Positions 10,390 to 23,700 are shown, counted from the first letter of the stretch. The stretch is 64,000 nucleotides of DNA from Pseudocercospora fijiensis CIRAD86 (GCF_000340215.1 NW_006921534.1:806001-870000), one strand, 5' to 3'. Notes: generated by a model not told the origin, from the sequence alone. Numbers and translations are program-made.

Positions 10390-13300
10390 GTCTACTATAG
10401 TTACCTCTACGGCCCTAGCCGCTATAATTGCCTCCTCGCCCCTGCTAGTTAAATTAGTCGATAAGAGCCTAGGTCCGCGTCGCCTTAGCTCGTATATCCT
10501 AGCGGGTCTGTCGCTTATTCGGATTAGCTATAGGGTTCGTAGGCTGCTTTAAAGAAGATAGCTAAGGAGGCTGTTTCTTAGGGGTACTAAGCTACTAGGA
10601 GTTAACGTTCGGGAGTACTCTACTAGGAGTAGAGACCTTCGAAGCGTAGGTAGCAGGTTTCGCTAAAGGGGCGCTAGACTGTCGTTAGTTAGTAGGAAGG
10701 TCTGCCTTACTAGGTTCCTATTAGTATATAAATCCCTAGCCTCCCTAATTAAACTCCTCCCTAGTGTTAGGCGTAGGCTAATATCGGTAGAAATTATCCT
10801 AGTTTAGGCGCATATACCGATCTTCGCTATTATTTAGAATATAACTCTAGTCTTTTAAAGACTATATAAGAGCCTTAAAGAATGATTTCTCCCCGAAACG
10901 TTCCTACTCGAGCCGAATAACCTCACTTAATATCTTAGAGTATGCCGACGCTATATCCTTTCGATACTGCTTTAAATAGTTCTCGAGTATATATAAGGAG
11001 CCTTCTTAGTTAAGGTTGCGAAAGAGTCTTCGAATATATTGCTATACTATAGTATCGTCCTACTTTAATCGACCGACGAGGGCTTCCGAGATCAGGTTAT
11101 TATTGCGTAGGCGCACTATAGCCGGGAACGCGTACGGAGGGGCACCGTACTTGTTTGCAAGACTAGAGAGCGAGGTAGGGCTAGGAAGAAGGTCTCGATA
11201 GGTAGCGGCGAGTTCCTAAAACGTACCTCTAGCTTCGCAATCGAGCTTTCTAGTTACTAAGTCGTATCGGTAGAACTAGGGGAGTATAGTTATCCTCTTA
11301 GTGTTCTTCGGTAATGCCTAAGCGCCGTATAGAAGGTAGGGAAGGGTTAGGCGTACCCTAAGGGCACCGACCGGGTACTGCTCCTAGCCTACATTTCGAC
11401 ACTTGCCCTTTAGCTCGTTCTTAATAAAGTTATTAAGGGTATTCTCTATCTTAGTGTTTAGGTAGTATATATTGTAGTTAATAGAGAGAATATAACCTCG
11501 AGGGGCGTACGTAGGGCCCTTTTCCTAGCGAAGGATCTTAAGTTCCTTATACTATTTATTAAAGACTTCTAGCTAGTAGATCCTAGCGAAGACCTTCGTA
11601 GTAGTCTCTACCGTTTTAGGAAGGAAGGATACGGAGCCTTGAACTTAGTTTATAGCAATGCCTTCTTAGAGATCGAGAGGGTGCTAGTTAATATAGGTAA
11701 ACTCGGTCGAACCGCCGTTACTAGGTTGAGTTATCTTAGCGTAGTACGGGTAGGAGATTAGGTTAAGAGCGTAGTTAGGGCGGGTAAGGCCGTAGAGGAG
11801 CTAGTAGACAGGGTCTCCTCGGCAGATCTACTAGAACCTAGAATAGAAGGCGGTTCGAAGCCAACCCTTATTCGAGACTCCGTTAACTATACGCTAATAC
11901 TAAAGGTATATTGTAGTCTCTAGCTTAAACTAGTTAGATAGGGACATCTTTCCGAAGGGTAGAGGGGCCGCGGCGACTTCGACTTTCTTATTATTATACT
12001 AACCGAAGACGGCCGCTCTATATAGTTTAGTAGAGCCTTTGTCGCTCGTAATGCTATCTAAGGTAATAGTACTATCTCTTGCCTAGGCATCCTAGCTAGC
12101 TTTTATTATTACTCCTATACGGGAGAAGGCCTTGCGAATCTTAGCAGCGATCGCTAGGGTAACGCGTTTAATAGTTAAAGGGTTGTATATCTTGCTCTCG
12201 TAACTATAGGCCTTAGGGAAAAAGCGATATAGTCTAAGGTAGTCGCTAGGGATAGGAGGACGGCGAGTCTTCCGAAACAGGTTAGGTCTCTTATTTCGAA
12301 GGCGGAGAAGGTCGTTCCGGTACTTATATCTAGGGTTACTTAAGGTTTCTATTATCTAGTCTCGACTAACCTTTCCTCGAAACCTAACTACTGTCCTAAA
12401 CAGGTAGCGGGTATAAGTATAGCAAGGCGGGTAAGGGGCAGTTACAATAAGGGCAATTACTCTTCCTTACGTAGCGTTATTAGATTTACTATCGTACTGC
12501 ATTAAAGTACTACGGTCGGCTTCCGAGAATCTATTACAGCTATAGTAGGCTAGGCTGTTTCTAATTTAAGTGTCCTTATCGGGGGTTAGCTCCTTATAGT
12601 ATATAGTACCTCCCCGCTTAGGTCCTAAGGTATTAAGGTCGTCGGTTAGGTTCTCCTCGAGGGGTGCGGTAAGATCTCTACTCGGCTTATTAAGTCTGTT
12701 CGATCTGCGGGTCCTTCCTAGAGGGGGAATAGGCGTAGTAGTCCGAATTCGACGAGTAGGCGGAGCCCCTAGAGTAAGGCTATTATTACTACTCCTACTA
12801 CTAGTCCGATCGGATAGTAGAGTAGAGTTTTCGACTAGGAGATTAGAGCGAGTCGTATTACGTTATAGAGGCGTATTTTAGCGAGAGCCGATAGGCTAAG
12901 TAGGGCGAGCGGGTAACAGCTACTAGTTGTCCTATCTAGCTAGAGGATCGCTAGCCGGGTTGTATACAACTAGTGATCTAATAGGTATACTAATTCGCTT
13001 ATATATACCTATACGGGATCGAGGGACATTAAGCCCTAGGGTCCTAGAAGTAGTACCTTTAATGTAGCTACCTAGCGGTCTCGAAAAAGGGCGCCCGTCG
13101 GGAGTAATAGCAATTATAGGAGGGCCTTCGTATTAGCTAATTCGAATACTAATAGCCTTAGGCTTCGCCTTGCTAGCCTCCGATCTCTAGAAGAAGAATT
13201 TATTCTTACCCTCCTTACGAGTATCGTCCTCCTTATCTACTACGCAGTCCTTAGTAGTAATAGTAACGGTATTAACATCTGCCTGTCCCTGTCTCGCTCT

Positions 13301-14060
13301 AAGCGTTCGGCGGTATAGGTAATTGCTTAGGATACGAAGAACAAGCTAAATTTCGGAAACCTAGCTAGCGTCCTTAAAGTTTACGTAGTTGTTAAGCTTT
13401 CTATCCTTCTATAGCCTAAAGACTCGAGCTATTTCCTTTGCGGTATTACCTCGGATATTATAGAGGTCTAGGTAGTTCCTAAAGAATATAGGACTATTAG
13501 TAATATCGTTCTTACGGCGATCTTCCGTAGCCTTCCTACGAGTAGCGGCGGCTTATAGGGCAGCAAATTCGTTACCTATATACTACTCGAGGGCCTATAC
13601 TATAGTAGATCCTCGGGTACGAAGAACATCTCCTATTTCTTTCGGCAGTCCTTTAAAGAGCGCCTCCTTAAGCCGATAATAGGTTAGCTCGGTACCTTTA
13701 ATAAAGTTATTAACACTTCCTAGATTGTCGTAGATTATATCTACTTTAGTTTAGCGGGATAGGTTAGCGGATTAAAGATATTGCACCTATTCGAGTAGGG
13801 TATTATAATTGCTTAGTCGCTAGTCGGAAGGAAGGTAGGAAATACCGCTATAGGCTACGCTCGTAATAAGGTCTCGACTAGAGGCTTCTACTATTACGCG
13901 CTTACGAGGCGGTAGGGGGGTTTTACGTATCGAGTCGCGTAGAGGAGGTAGGGGTTTGTCGGTCTTTAATAGTTAATTAAGGAGGGTAGTGTTTGCTATA
14001 AGCGCCTATCGCTTTATCGAGGAAAGGGCGGTATAGGTATGTTTGTTTATAAAGAAGTTT
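10390..14060 (-). pseudogene. gypsy-1 extra ORF downstream of pol, unknown function
   Basis: A long minus-strand reading of roughly 1,200 codons, with stops only of the TAA/TAG kind expected from RIP. It lies between the end of pol and the 3' LTR. I recognise no enzyme or envelope domain, and no membrane segment stands out. Several blocks resemble the extra ORF of gypsy-2 in the same order: RPNYALNLIS (gypsy-2 RPDYAYELIS), LEVFNKQYKELK (PEVFTNQVKKLK), LPYLLYGA (MPHLLYSN) and ISEALVGR (ISDALVSR). The similarity is by eye and distant. The start is uncertain because ATG codons become ATA. Two palindromes bracket it, at 14,402-14,430 and 10,329-10,356. Confidence 0.55.
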
Positions 14061-14401
14061 AGGCGCGAGAAAGATCGCCTTTTTGTCGTAGTAATAGCGC
14101 GGGTACGCGGGAAGGGACGGGAGGCACCTACCTTACGCGTATACGCGCGTTTATATATAAATCCGAAAATAAGGCACGTATCCTAAAGGAAGTAAAGGGT
14201 TAGTAGTAGGTAGCGGCGACATCTCTAGAGGCCTAGGTAATTCGCGTAGTAGCGAGATCCGAGGGCGTAGGACTAGAGTACTTAGATCTAGAGAGTTAGG
14301 TATTATATAACGTACTAACCCCTCCGCTTCAACCCCTACCGTATTAGGGCATAGTTATAAGGGCTCCTCCGGGTAGTATAGGGGTAGTAGTAGTAGTCGC
14401 A

Positions 14402-14430
14402 ATATATCCTAGCTAGCTAGCTACTATAGG
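14402..14430. repeat. ORF-boundary palindrome P2 of gypsy-1
   Basis: Core CCTAGCTAGCTAGCTA with TAT on both sides. It lies between the end of the pol reading (about 14,450) and the start of the extra ORF (about 14,060). Confidence 0.7.
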
Positions 14431-14449
14431 CGGGAGCTCCCGGGATTCT

Positions 14450-16363
14450 TAGAAATCTCGATATATCGGCCGGCGTAGGCTATAGAAATAATACAAAGGA
14501 AAGCTTTTTAAACAAAGGAAATCTTTAAGGTTAGGTAAGGTTTTCCTAGGCTTACTCCGTAGGGTAGGCTTCGGTTTTAGTAAGCTAGGCGCGACGTAGA
14601 GCTTATAGCAGGTCCCCTTTTGCCGAGTTAAAATTATTTACTCGCTCCGCGGGTAGACTAGTACTTAGACTACCCCGGGGAGCAGGTCTAGGGATATTAT
14701 TAAGGATAGGGGCTCCTTACTAAAGCCCCTACCCTCGTCGGTAGTAGTATAAAGGAAAAGAAGCAACGATAGGGCTCTAGTAGTAGTACTCTATCCGGCT
14801 ACTAATATATAAAGGGATAATCGATCCTAGTATACGTCGATAATCCGTTTGAATACGCGAATAAGGGTATTAGCGAGTGAAAAATTCGATATAAGGCGAG
14901 TAAATAGGAGCAAAAGGGAGGCTATACGCGAGTAGTTATAGGTTTATCGGGCCTACTAAGGTAGTAGTAGTCTATTTTCGTTGCATTCTATAGCCTACTC
15001 CGCTTCTAAGGGTTCGTTAAAAGCTCCGGGGTTTGAGCCTAGGCCCTTAGAGTTAGCGGTATAGCGGAGCTCCTCTTGTTCGATCTAGGTAAGCCGAAGC
15101 CTATCTCGTATTTCTATTAAGGATAGCCTACATTCGTTGTCTCCCTAGTTTGCAACGTTGTCTATAGCCTCCTAGGCGAGAAATCTAATGCCTCGCCGCC
15201 TATATAGGTTAGCATATACTAGGGCAGCAAGGCTAGTTTCTACTAGGGCCTTAAGGAGATATAGGTTGTGTTCGAACTTCAATATGTTTATCTCGTCGTA
15301 GACCTAGACTCTCTAGGTCGTCTACTAGCTAGGGTCTCGCTATAGTGCTAGTCGAAATCTAGGGTCCTAGGTAAGCCTCGGAAGAGCGCTAACGTAGTAG
15401 GCTTGTTCGTATAGGTCCTACCTTCTATATAGAATTGCTATCTAGCCGAATCTATAGTATTAAGCTAAAGGCTAGGTTACCCCTCCCTAGGTAAATAGGG
15501 CTAGGTAATTAAAAGCTAGAAAACTATTAGGTTCGGTCGAGCTATTAAAGAAGAGATAGTTATTCGAATAATCCTCTATAAGGGGTACGCTAAGAAGGTC
15601 TCGTATTAGGTTGTTAATCTAAGAGATAGGATTAACTTTAGGGTCGACTCGGTATATAGCTATAGTATAGGCTTAAAAGGCTCGCCTTTGCTCCTCCCTA
15701 GGAAGGGATATAATCGTATAGACGTCTATATCCCTTTCTTTACCGGACTTAGTATTAGACTAGCTATCGTCCCTAGACTCGGAGGACTTAGACTAGCTAT
15801 CTCTATCTGCCTCGACTTCTTTATTAATAGGTTCGTTGTTCGTCGTAGTAGCGTTTTTACCCGAGATCCGGTTAGGCCGGAATAGAGGTACTTCCTTTAG
15901 TCGATCGCGTAGAAAGGTAATAGCTAGATTAGCCCTATTAAGTTCCGTAAGGTAGTACGAGGTCCTAGAGGCAGTAATCCCCGTAATACGAAAGGGGCCC
16001 TTCTAGCGAAAGGCAAGCTTACTAGACCTCGAGTGCTCGATTTCGCTCCTAGTAACAAGTATAAGGGATCTAATCTTAAGGGGAGCGTTAGATACTACTC
16101 CCTTTTCGTCGTACTAGCGAGTATTCTCCTCGCGAGTCCTCTTTAGCCGAAGGGTCGCCTCTTCGTTATCGTTAGGTATATATACTAGTTACTAAGCACG
16201 GTATGCAAGTAACGAGGTAGTGTTACGTATAGTATCCTAGTCGACTTTTTAGAAGGTTCGGTAGGCATTCTCGATAGGAAGGATAACGTCGGCCCCTCTA
16301 TATATAACTTCCGTAGGCGTTTTTCTAGTCGTTCGTCGGTATATCGTTCGGTCGGCCTATAGG
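14450..16363 (-). pseudogene. gypsy-1 pol, C-terminal part (end of integrase)
   Basis: Continues the integrase core broken at 28,702. Minus-strand reading from 16,363 gives RTIYRRTTRKTPTEVIY, which matches the R-x-T-x-R-x-T-G-x-T-P-F-E-L-x-Y block after the catalytic core of Ty3 integrases. Around 15,930-16,010, KLAFRQKGPFRIT matches the C-terminal GPF/Y module that contacts DNA. A non-conserved tail with acidic and Gln-rich stretches continues to about 14,450. Junction residues on either side of gypsy-2 read through in register, supporting a clean insertion with a 4-bp duplication (ATAG). Confidence 0.75.
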
Positions 16364-16367
16364 ATAG

Positions 16368-16647
16368 TAAAGGACGGAAACTAAAACTACTACTACTACT
16401 AGTAGTAATAGTATAGGCTACCGAGGGTAACATAACCTATAGCAATATAGGTAGCTATGTTTAGCATAATAGGATAATAAGACGGTTGCTTAGGCTAATA
16501 ACTAGAGCCCTGCAATATAGGCATTATAGAAGTGTGACATAAACAATGTGCTATACGAGGTTAGTGCCCTATCTACAATATAGAAGGAGGCCTCTTATAT
16601 AGGCTTAAAACTCAGCCTAGGTGTGTAGGGCCGGTTACTAGCTAATA
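16368..16647 (-). repeat. gypsy-2 3' LTR
   Basis: First copy of the 280-bp repeat. In element sense it is preceded by the polypurine tract AAGAAAGGGAGGGAT (16,648-16,662). Confidence 0.88.
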
Positions 16648-16758
16648 TCCCTCCCTTTCTTCGTATCTAACTAGACACGCTTTACATTGTGCGCTCAAAA
16701 CAAACAGTTATATAGTAACCTTAGGCATCTCAGCTAAGGCTATCTTTTAGAGACTCCG

Positions 16759-16784
16759 TAATGACACCCCCGGGGTAGCATTAT
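16759..16784. repeat. ORF-boundary palindrome A of gypsy-2
   Basis: TAATGACACCCCCGGGGTAG followed by CATTAT: a dyad centred on CCCCGGGG. It lies just after the extra ORF and about 110 bp before the 3' LTR. Confidence 0.75.
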
Positions 16785-16846
16785 TCCTAGATTCTATTAA
16801 TATACAAAAACAACTTCCTAAGTATCTAATCTACTACGCTAACTTA

Positions 16847-19603
16847 CTACTGCTTCAATGCACCGTAATCCTTACTAGTAATAACCTTATCTGCTAGTCG
16901 GCTCTCGAAATCTCCTCCGTATACGTTGAAGCTATTAGTACCGAAGTACTGTCCCTCGTAGAAAGCTTAATTAACGAGGAGGTTAACAGCCTTTTCCGTC
17001 GTAGTATTCTCCTAATTGTATAGATATTCCTTAAGTCCCTCGTTATTAAGCTAGAGGATCTATTCAACTTCGTTCTAAACAACGTAACTTAACTAAGGAA
17101 TCCTACTAACTAGAGCGTCGGAGATATAGCCGAGGCCTTCGACTAAGATCGCCGTAGGGAAAGCGAATAGTACGAAGGAGTTAGAGGCCGGGAGGGCGGT
17201 TAGATTGCGGTGCGCTTTAGCAACCTAGGAGACTGTTAAGTTCTCGTAACCCTTAACCTTAGTGCTATTAATAACGCGAGAGTAGCCTAGGTTAATTGAT
17301 ATACGGTTGCTCTCGGTCTTCAGATTACTATATAGTAGGTGCGGCATCTAAATAGAGACCTCGCACTCCTTTAGAGGGTTGAGGATCTACTCCGCCTTAC
17401 GCCCCTTACTATTAGGCTAACTATCGAACATATAGTCGAGGTCGTCGTCGGTAAGGTACTTATTAGTAAGCTTGCCGATCTTGCTTAGTAGGACTAGGCT
17501 ACGAGCCTTGAGCTTCTTAACCTAGTTCGTAAAGACCTCGGGCTAATACATGCCTTCGACAATAGTAGAGTAGCTAGTCTTATCCTCAGATATAAGACAG
17601 ACCTTAATACGTAGGTAACTAGCACCCTCGCTAGCTGCGAGCTTAACTACATCTTGTCCGAGACGAGCAGACTCCTTAGGAGGATAGTTTTCGTAAGTAC
17701 CGCTAACCTTGAAGAACTTAGTAGGCTTAGGGACGGAGATAAGCTCGTATGCGTAATCAGGTCGAAGGGCGATAGCTAAGAGCCACAGGGCAGGGTGCTA
17801 GCGGACGATTTAGTTGCTTACACTATAAGTTTAAAGGGCATTACGGCCTTCTTACTTAGACTTAGGCATGTTACGTATATACTAAAGGTATATCTTAAAC
17901 TCTTCCTACATTAGGTCGATAAGGAAAGGAAGATATACTCTATAAGGCTCTTATAACTAACTAAAGACTTAAGGGAAGATAGCATTACTAGTCTAGCGAA
18001 AGCGATCGAAGGAGGTGCCTTAGCTAAGAATGCCGGTAACGAACTTGCTCTAGCGATCCGTTAGCGTAAGGGCGCGAGTAATAGTACTAGTAGGGTTGAA
18101 CGCGTAGAGTCCTAGAGATGTCGGGGCGGCAATAGGGCGTCTAGGAAACTAGTTAGCATAGGCCTAATTAGCCTTAAGGGCAGCGAAGGCGTCTTAATTA
18201 GGAACCTCGCGACCAATCTTTAATAGGCGACCGACGAGGACACTCGCCTTAGCACTAGTATAGAGACTATAGACCTTAGCGGCCTTCTTAACATAGTTGG
18301 CATATATAGAGAACGGCTCTTCTCCTAGCTTACTAAGGTCGTCGAGCTGTTAACAAATAGAGAGGGCGGTAGAGGCTTCGCCTATTGCGGCTTTAGGAAC
18401 TATATCGATGTCGGTAATAAGGTACGCGATAGAGACGCCCTTATAAGAACCGCAAATGTTCTTAGTTAATAGGATCGGCGAGAGGCCTCTATTTCTACGC
18501 TCGCTAAAGGAGCCTTCGGAGGAGACATCTTCTAGTAGTGCATCTAGCATATTAACATCCGAGTTACTATAGTTAGTACTATAGTTAGTACTATAGTCGG
18601 TACTAGAAGGAGCGCTATATTTCTTAGTAGCCTTACGGAGGGCCTAGCGAGTATGCAATGCCTTCTTACGCGCTACTTCGGCCTTAGCGCGCTCGTCTTA
18701 AACTTCTTAAGGGACCTTGCGGTTACGGGTCGAGCGACGATCCTTAGCCTGCATCTCCGTAGCGAGCGCGAGACTAGTAGCCGTATCGGCCTCCGTTTCT
18801 AGGCGAAGAGCCTTACGTTTAAGAACATTAACGATAGGCGCCTCTTAACCTTTAACAATAAAGCCTGCACTATTAATGCGACAGCCCTTCTCTTTTAGTA
18901 GATCCTTAGTTGTCTGTACGTTGAGATCGACCTAGACAATCGCATCGTAGTGCTTCTTCTAGTAGGCTATCGTAAAGTCGTTAAGCGTAAAGGACAAGTT
19001 AAGCAACTGCTTACCTACCTTCTTACTAGTAGTAGATATACGATAGATTATAGTGCGGGAAAGATGCTCGGCGCCTTAACGACGGACCTTGTACTTATTA
19101 ACGAACGAAGAAACCTGCTTAGTACGCTCTTGTCTACCGTAGGCGAAGTTAATAAGGCTCTTAGGAAGACTACTTAGTCCTCCTTAATGTTCGAAGGCCT
19201 AGTCGAGGGTCTTAAAGCGTAAACGAATCTAGGTACCGGCAGTCTCGAGGCTATAGACGATAGGAAAGGCTTGTTTAATATCTATATCGTTAAGAACCTC
19301 GCGCTTAAAGATACGCTTACCGATAGACTAACGCAAGTTGTTTATACCGTACGTAACTGAGACAGTAGCCTTCTTAATATTCCTATTAATAACGCGTAGT
19401 AGGGTACGAGCGTTCTAGATCTTCTCTTAAGGGTCTTTAAGGGCGGTAACGATCTAGAAGCAGTGCTTAAGGCTGGTTGCAGCAGCTAAGGCGCTATCGG
19501 ATAGGGCTTCGATCGGAACTAGGGCGGCTAGGCTTAGGTTAATAGGGGCAGGTAGGTCGTTGCTGCTACTAGCGCCTAGCGGATTCGGGGCGCCGGAAGA
19601 CAT
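16847..19603 (-). pseudogene. gypsy-2 extra ORF, about 919 codons, unknown function
   Basis: The start codon is at 19,601-19,603 on the minus strand, giving MSSGAPNPLGASSSNDLPA. The reading then stays in one frame with only TAA/TAG interruptions and reaches LADKVITSKDYGALKQ before a TAG at 16,847-16,849. The first part is Ala/Ser/Pro-rich, the middle (about residues 150-300) is Lys/Arg/Glu-rich and probably helical, and the rest looks globular. I see no transmembrane helix, zinc knuckle or DDE core. It lies downstream of integrase where some LTR elements carry an envelope, but nothing in it suggests one. Blocks shared with the extra ORF of gypsy-1 suggest common descent. Function not known. 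Confidence 0.6.
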
Positions 19604-20011
19604 AGTCGACCGAGGCGGTTTAGAAACGAGTTTGCAAAGTGTGTTCGTTGCTTAATAATAATAATTGAAGGGTTTAGATAGAAGGGGGGTTTTAGGCGGT
19701 AGCGAGTTAGTTAGTAACCGAGTAGAAGAAGGAGCTTAGGAAGCTCGCTTTAAATATAGTACGAAGGTAACGTAGTCCGTATGTTCCGCGCTAGTAAAGC
19801 AAACGGATAACGGCTGTATATAAAAGTAAAGCTATATACGAGACTTCTTTGTTATTAGGGTAGGCTGAACTTTAACAATCGATCTAGCCAATTGCTAGTA
19901 GCGACTACGCGCCTTTGTTAACCTTTAGCTATCGTAGATTCTCGCGCACTCGAAATGTAACTAGTTAGTTCGAGTCCTTAGTAGAAATCTATAGTAGTAA
20001 AGCTAGCGGGA

Positions 20012-20038
20012 CTAATAACACCCCCGGGGTAGCATTAG
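20012..20038. repeat. ORF-boundary palindrome B of gypsy-2
   Basis: CTAATAACACCCCCGGGGTA followed by GCATTAG. It lies about 410 bp upstream of the extra ORF start. Confidence 0.75.
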
Positions 20039-20461
20039 CTTCTCTCTAGAGATGCTCGGTAACGAGAAGCAAGTCGCCTAGGCCTAGCGTAGCTAATTCG
20101 TCGGTGTATTAGCCTATAGCACTACCGTTGTAGATATAGCATCACCTTTTATATTAGCAAGCACGTAAGGGTAGTCTGTGCGTTTACCTTCTTCCTTCTT
20201 CTAAACACTAAGCTTAATAGCCTAAGGTCCCTATTCTTAGAGGCTATAGGCCTAGGTTGCTGTATCTATCTAAGAGCTAGGAAGGGAGAGGGATAGGGAA
20301 CCTCCCTTTCTTAGTATCCTACGTAACTAGTGCTAATTAGGGCAGAAACAGTCTCTAGCAGAGTATCTTATTATCGTTGTCACTTGAGGAAGGTTGCTAG
20401 AGTCTAGGAATCTAGAGGGAAGTAGTCCTAGAAGGGTAGAGGGGTTAGGTTCGGCTATCTT

Positions 20462-20490
20462 CCTAATGCTACCCCCGGGGTATTATTAGG
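20462..20490. repeat. ORF-boundary palindrome C of gypsy-2
   Basis: CTAATGCTACCCCCGGGGTA followed by TTATTAGG, inverted relative to A, B and D. It lies about 240 bp after the pol stop codon. Confidence 0.75.
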
Positions 20491-20731
20491 AAAACACGCC
20501 TCGTACAGTTCTATCTAAGGAAAAACAAGAGCAAAGGAATAAAGTTATAGCAACATCTCGAAGGCAAAAGAGCAATATAATAGACAAAGTAAAAGCAAAA
20601 GAGGGCAGCAACTATAAGCATTAACATCCGTAGGAACAAGTAGTAAGGACTAAAGCTATAGGGCGGCACTATATTAACAGCGCGGAGAAGGTAAGGAAAA
20701 CAACGTAGTAGAGGTAGGGAAAGATAAGCAA

Positions 20732-23700
20732 TCATTTAGTCTCGGGATCTAGCTATAATTCTAGGCGGTCTTCGTCGCTAGACTAGTCGAGCTCCTCCTC
20801 GGAGTTAGAGTTAGATAGCTAGAAGTCTAGTTTACTATCGGAATCAACATCGGAAATGCTTTGCGCGTAATTAATACGCACATAACCCTCCCTTTGTTTA
20901 TAAGTTATTCCTAATAGCTTACTAAGATATATCTAGGGATACGTATAGTTGTCGGGCAGAACAGGATCTATAATCGCGGTAGGATCCTCCTCTCGATAGG
21001 CATCCAAGGTCGGTAGAGGGTCTATAGAGGCATTAACTTCCTCTTCGGTCGGGGGAGGGCGGGCAGGCTCTCTCAATTCGACGATCTTTTTTAGGTTGGC
21101 TCGGGGGTGCGAGTGCTTTAAAGTAGCACTATCAAGTTCCTAAAGTCGGTACGTAGAACCATCGTAAAGGACCTCCTATACTCTGTAAGGCCCTTTCTAT
21201 TTAAAGGCTAGCTTATAGGAGTAACTATACTCTAACTCGGACCGGTATAGGAGAACTATATCGCTAACCTTTAGAGGCTCCTAATTAATAGCATTATAGT
21301 TATTAAAATACTGCTTAGCCTCTTTACGGAGGCGCCGTTGTCGAGCAAGACCCTCTTAAGAAGTAGTAGTTATGTCCTTAAGAGCCTTAGCGCGTAGGGC
21401 AAGGAGATCTACTCTAGTACGAATAGACCCCTAGTCGTAAACGCTATGTATGCGATAGGACAACTTAATAGGAAGAACGGCGTCCCTCCTAATTATAAGC
21501 TCTGCTAGCGTAAGTCTAGTCGTATCGATAATAGTAGTTCGATCCGCCTAGAGAAGGGCCGGAACGCGGGTAGAGATAGGAACGGACCTGTCCCCTCTAT
21601 TAGTTATCTTAGATAGGGCATCGATCAAAGACCGATAGCTACGCTTAATAATAGCATTCGACTAGGGATAGTACGGGGAGATGCGAACGTTCTTCGCCCT
21701 ATACGAAACAAGTAGTGCTTAAACTTCTTTAGCTATATTGTTCGTAGCGTTGTCTAAGATAATCTCGTAGGGCGTTCCCTAGCGGTAAAAGAGATCTTTA
21801 AATAGGAAGGTAGCTATATTACGAGCATTAATAGCGCCGCAGCCCTTGTAGAAATGATAGGCTTTAGGCTATTAAGAAAGACCTTCCCGAATAATATAGA
21901 GGCTATTGTTCCGGCTTAGATGAACCCTATTACCGTACTATCGCTTACTAACTAATTAGGCAGTAGGAATACGCAGTTCCCCTAGACGTCGGTAGCTATT
22001 CCTAAAATTGCACTTAGGACAGCTCTTATAGTAGCGGGAGACATTAGCCTATACGCTATCCTACTAGTAGCGCCGACGAAGGACATCGAAGGTGCCCTCC
22101 GCCGCCCGGTAGCCGAGCTTATCGTAAACGGAACGAAGGATCTCTTATCGGGCTGCTAGGTCGTTAATAACACGCTAGAGAGGTGCATTAACTATCGCTT
22201 GTCGCTAAAGGATTCGATCTTTAACTAGGAATCGTCGAGAATAGCGAATAACCCGACGGTATTAACTCTTTAATAGGCTAGGCGCTTTCTTCGTATAGGT
22301 TAGGAAGTAGGCGATGTAATAGGAGTCGTCGGAGTAGACCCTATTAAGGATATTATCCCTCTCTAGTTTATCCGCCTTAGCTTTAATCTAGTCGTTACCG
22401 TTAGTACTAGGGCTCTCGTCGGGCTAGTTACTAGGTTAGTCGCTATGTTGGTCGTTAGTAGCAGGCCTAGTAATCGCTAGTATAGCATTAATATAGAAGG
22501 TAGCGAAGAAGGTACGGTTAATTACTGTATCGACATCCTCTTCTTCTATTATCTCGGCGATGTCCTCTTCTATAGCGGGCCTTCTAGAAAGGCTATCCGG
22601 TCTAGTGTGCTTCTTGCTAGGAACGTAGAAGACGTCGAAGTTAAACAAATAGATCTAGGCAACCTACCGAGCTATCGTAGAGTTTAGTAGGTCGGAGGCT
22701 ATACGGTTAAGCTAATAGACTAGCGTCTAAGCATCGATTTCTAGACGAAAGAACACCCTAAAGAGCTATAGTCGGAACTTCTTAAGAGCCTTATAGACTC
22801 TAAGGCATTCTCGCTTGCTAGTATCGTATCGGGCCTCGATCGGTTTCTATAGTCCGGAGTCGTACCTAATAGGATAACGCAAGGATAGCTCCTTACGGTT
22901 ATACTATATTAGTATCTCGCTATAGCCTTCCCCGCTCGAGTCGATAGCAACAATTATTAAACCCGCACCCTCTAAGTAGTCAATCGATGTTAGTATAGGT
23001 GCGCTAACGAGCGCCTTAGTTACCGTGTCCTTAGCCGCTTAGTAAACGGAGGTCTATTCGAATTCAGCATCCTTCTTAAGTAAGGCGTATAAGGGCTTAT
23101 ACACTAATACAAAGTTCTCGACCTAGATGCGGAAGTAGGAGACTACTCTAAGCTAGGTTCGGACATCCTTCTAACAGGTAGGATCCGGCTAGGACACTAT
23201 CTTTAGGACCCGTACATTATTAGGATAGCGGCCGTTCTTATTAGTTACAAACCCGACAATGTTTATTCGTTTATATAGGAGCTAAAGCTTCTCTCTATAT
23301 ACCGTTAGGTTAGCTCGCTCTAGGTCGTAGAGGACACTATCGAGGTTCTAAATATATTCGAGAAAGAACCTACGGATGCTAGGCTCTACTTCTTTATTGT
23401 CGTACCTAGTTTTAGGGCCCTTAATACCGATATCGTCGAGGAAAGGCATCGCTATATAGGAGATATAGGCCGCGAGGACTTAGTTTATAATGCGAACGAA
23501 CTAAGCTACGGAGTTGGTTGCCCCTTAGGGAAGGGTAGTTTGTCTATATAGCCTAAGAGGTATCTCGAAACTAGTAAGGTCGCGGCTGTTAGGATAGAGA
23601 GGGATCTGGTCGTAGCCTAAGAAAACATCAACTAGTAAGGCTATAATACAGTTAGTAAAAGCTTCCGAGAACCTATTAGTCTCCGGAGGAAGGTTAGCAT

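Larger units (their letters stand above)
20012..20490. repeat. 0.48-kb module bounded by inverted palindromes B and C
   Basis: Between pol and the extra ORF of gypsy-2. Its left end (20,012-20,038, ACACCCCCGGGGTAGCATTA) is matched in inverted orientation by its right end (20,462-20,490). The inside has no convincing coding frame. It could be a captured small element, a remnant LTR or an internal promoter region. No flanking duplication is clear. Confidence 0.5.

Noticed and set aside
20012..20490. The B-C module as an LTR of gypsy-2
   Set aside because: No matching copy at the other end of gypsy-2 (sequence after palindrome E differs), while the 280-bp repeats with PBS and polypurine tract are clear LTRs.
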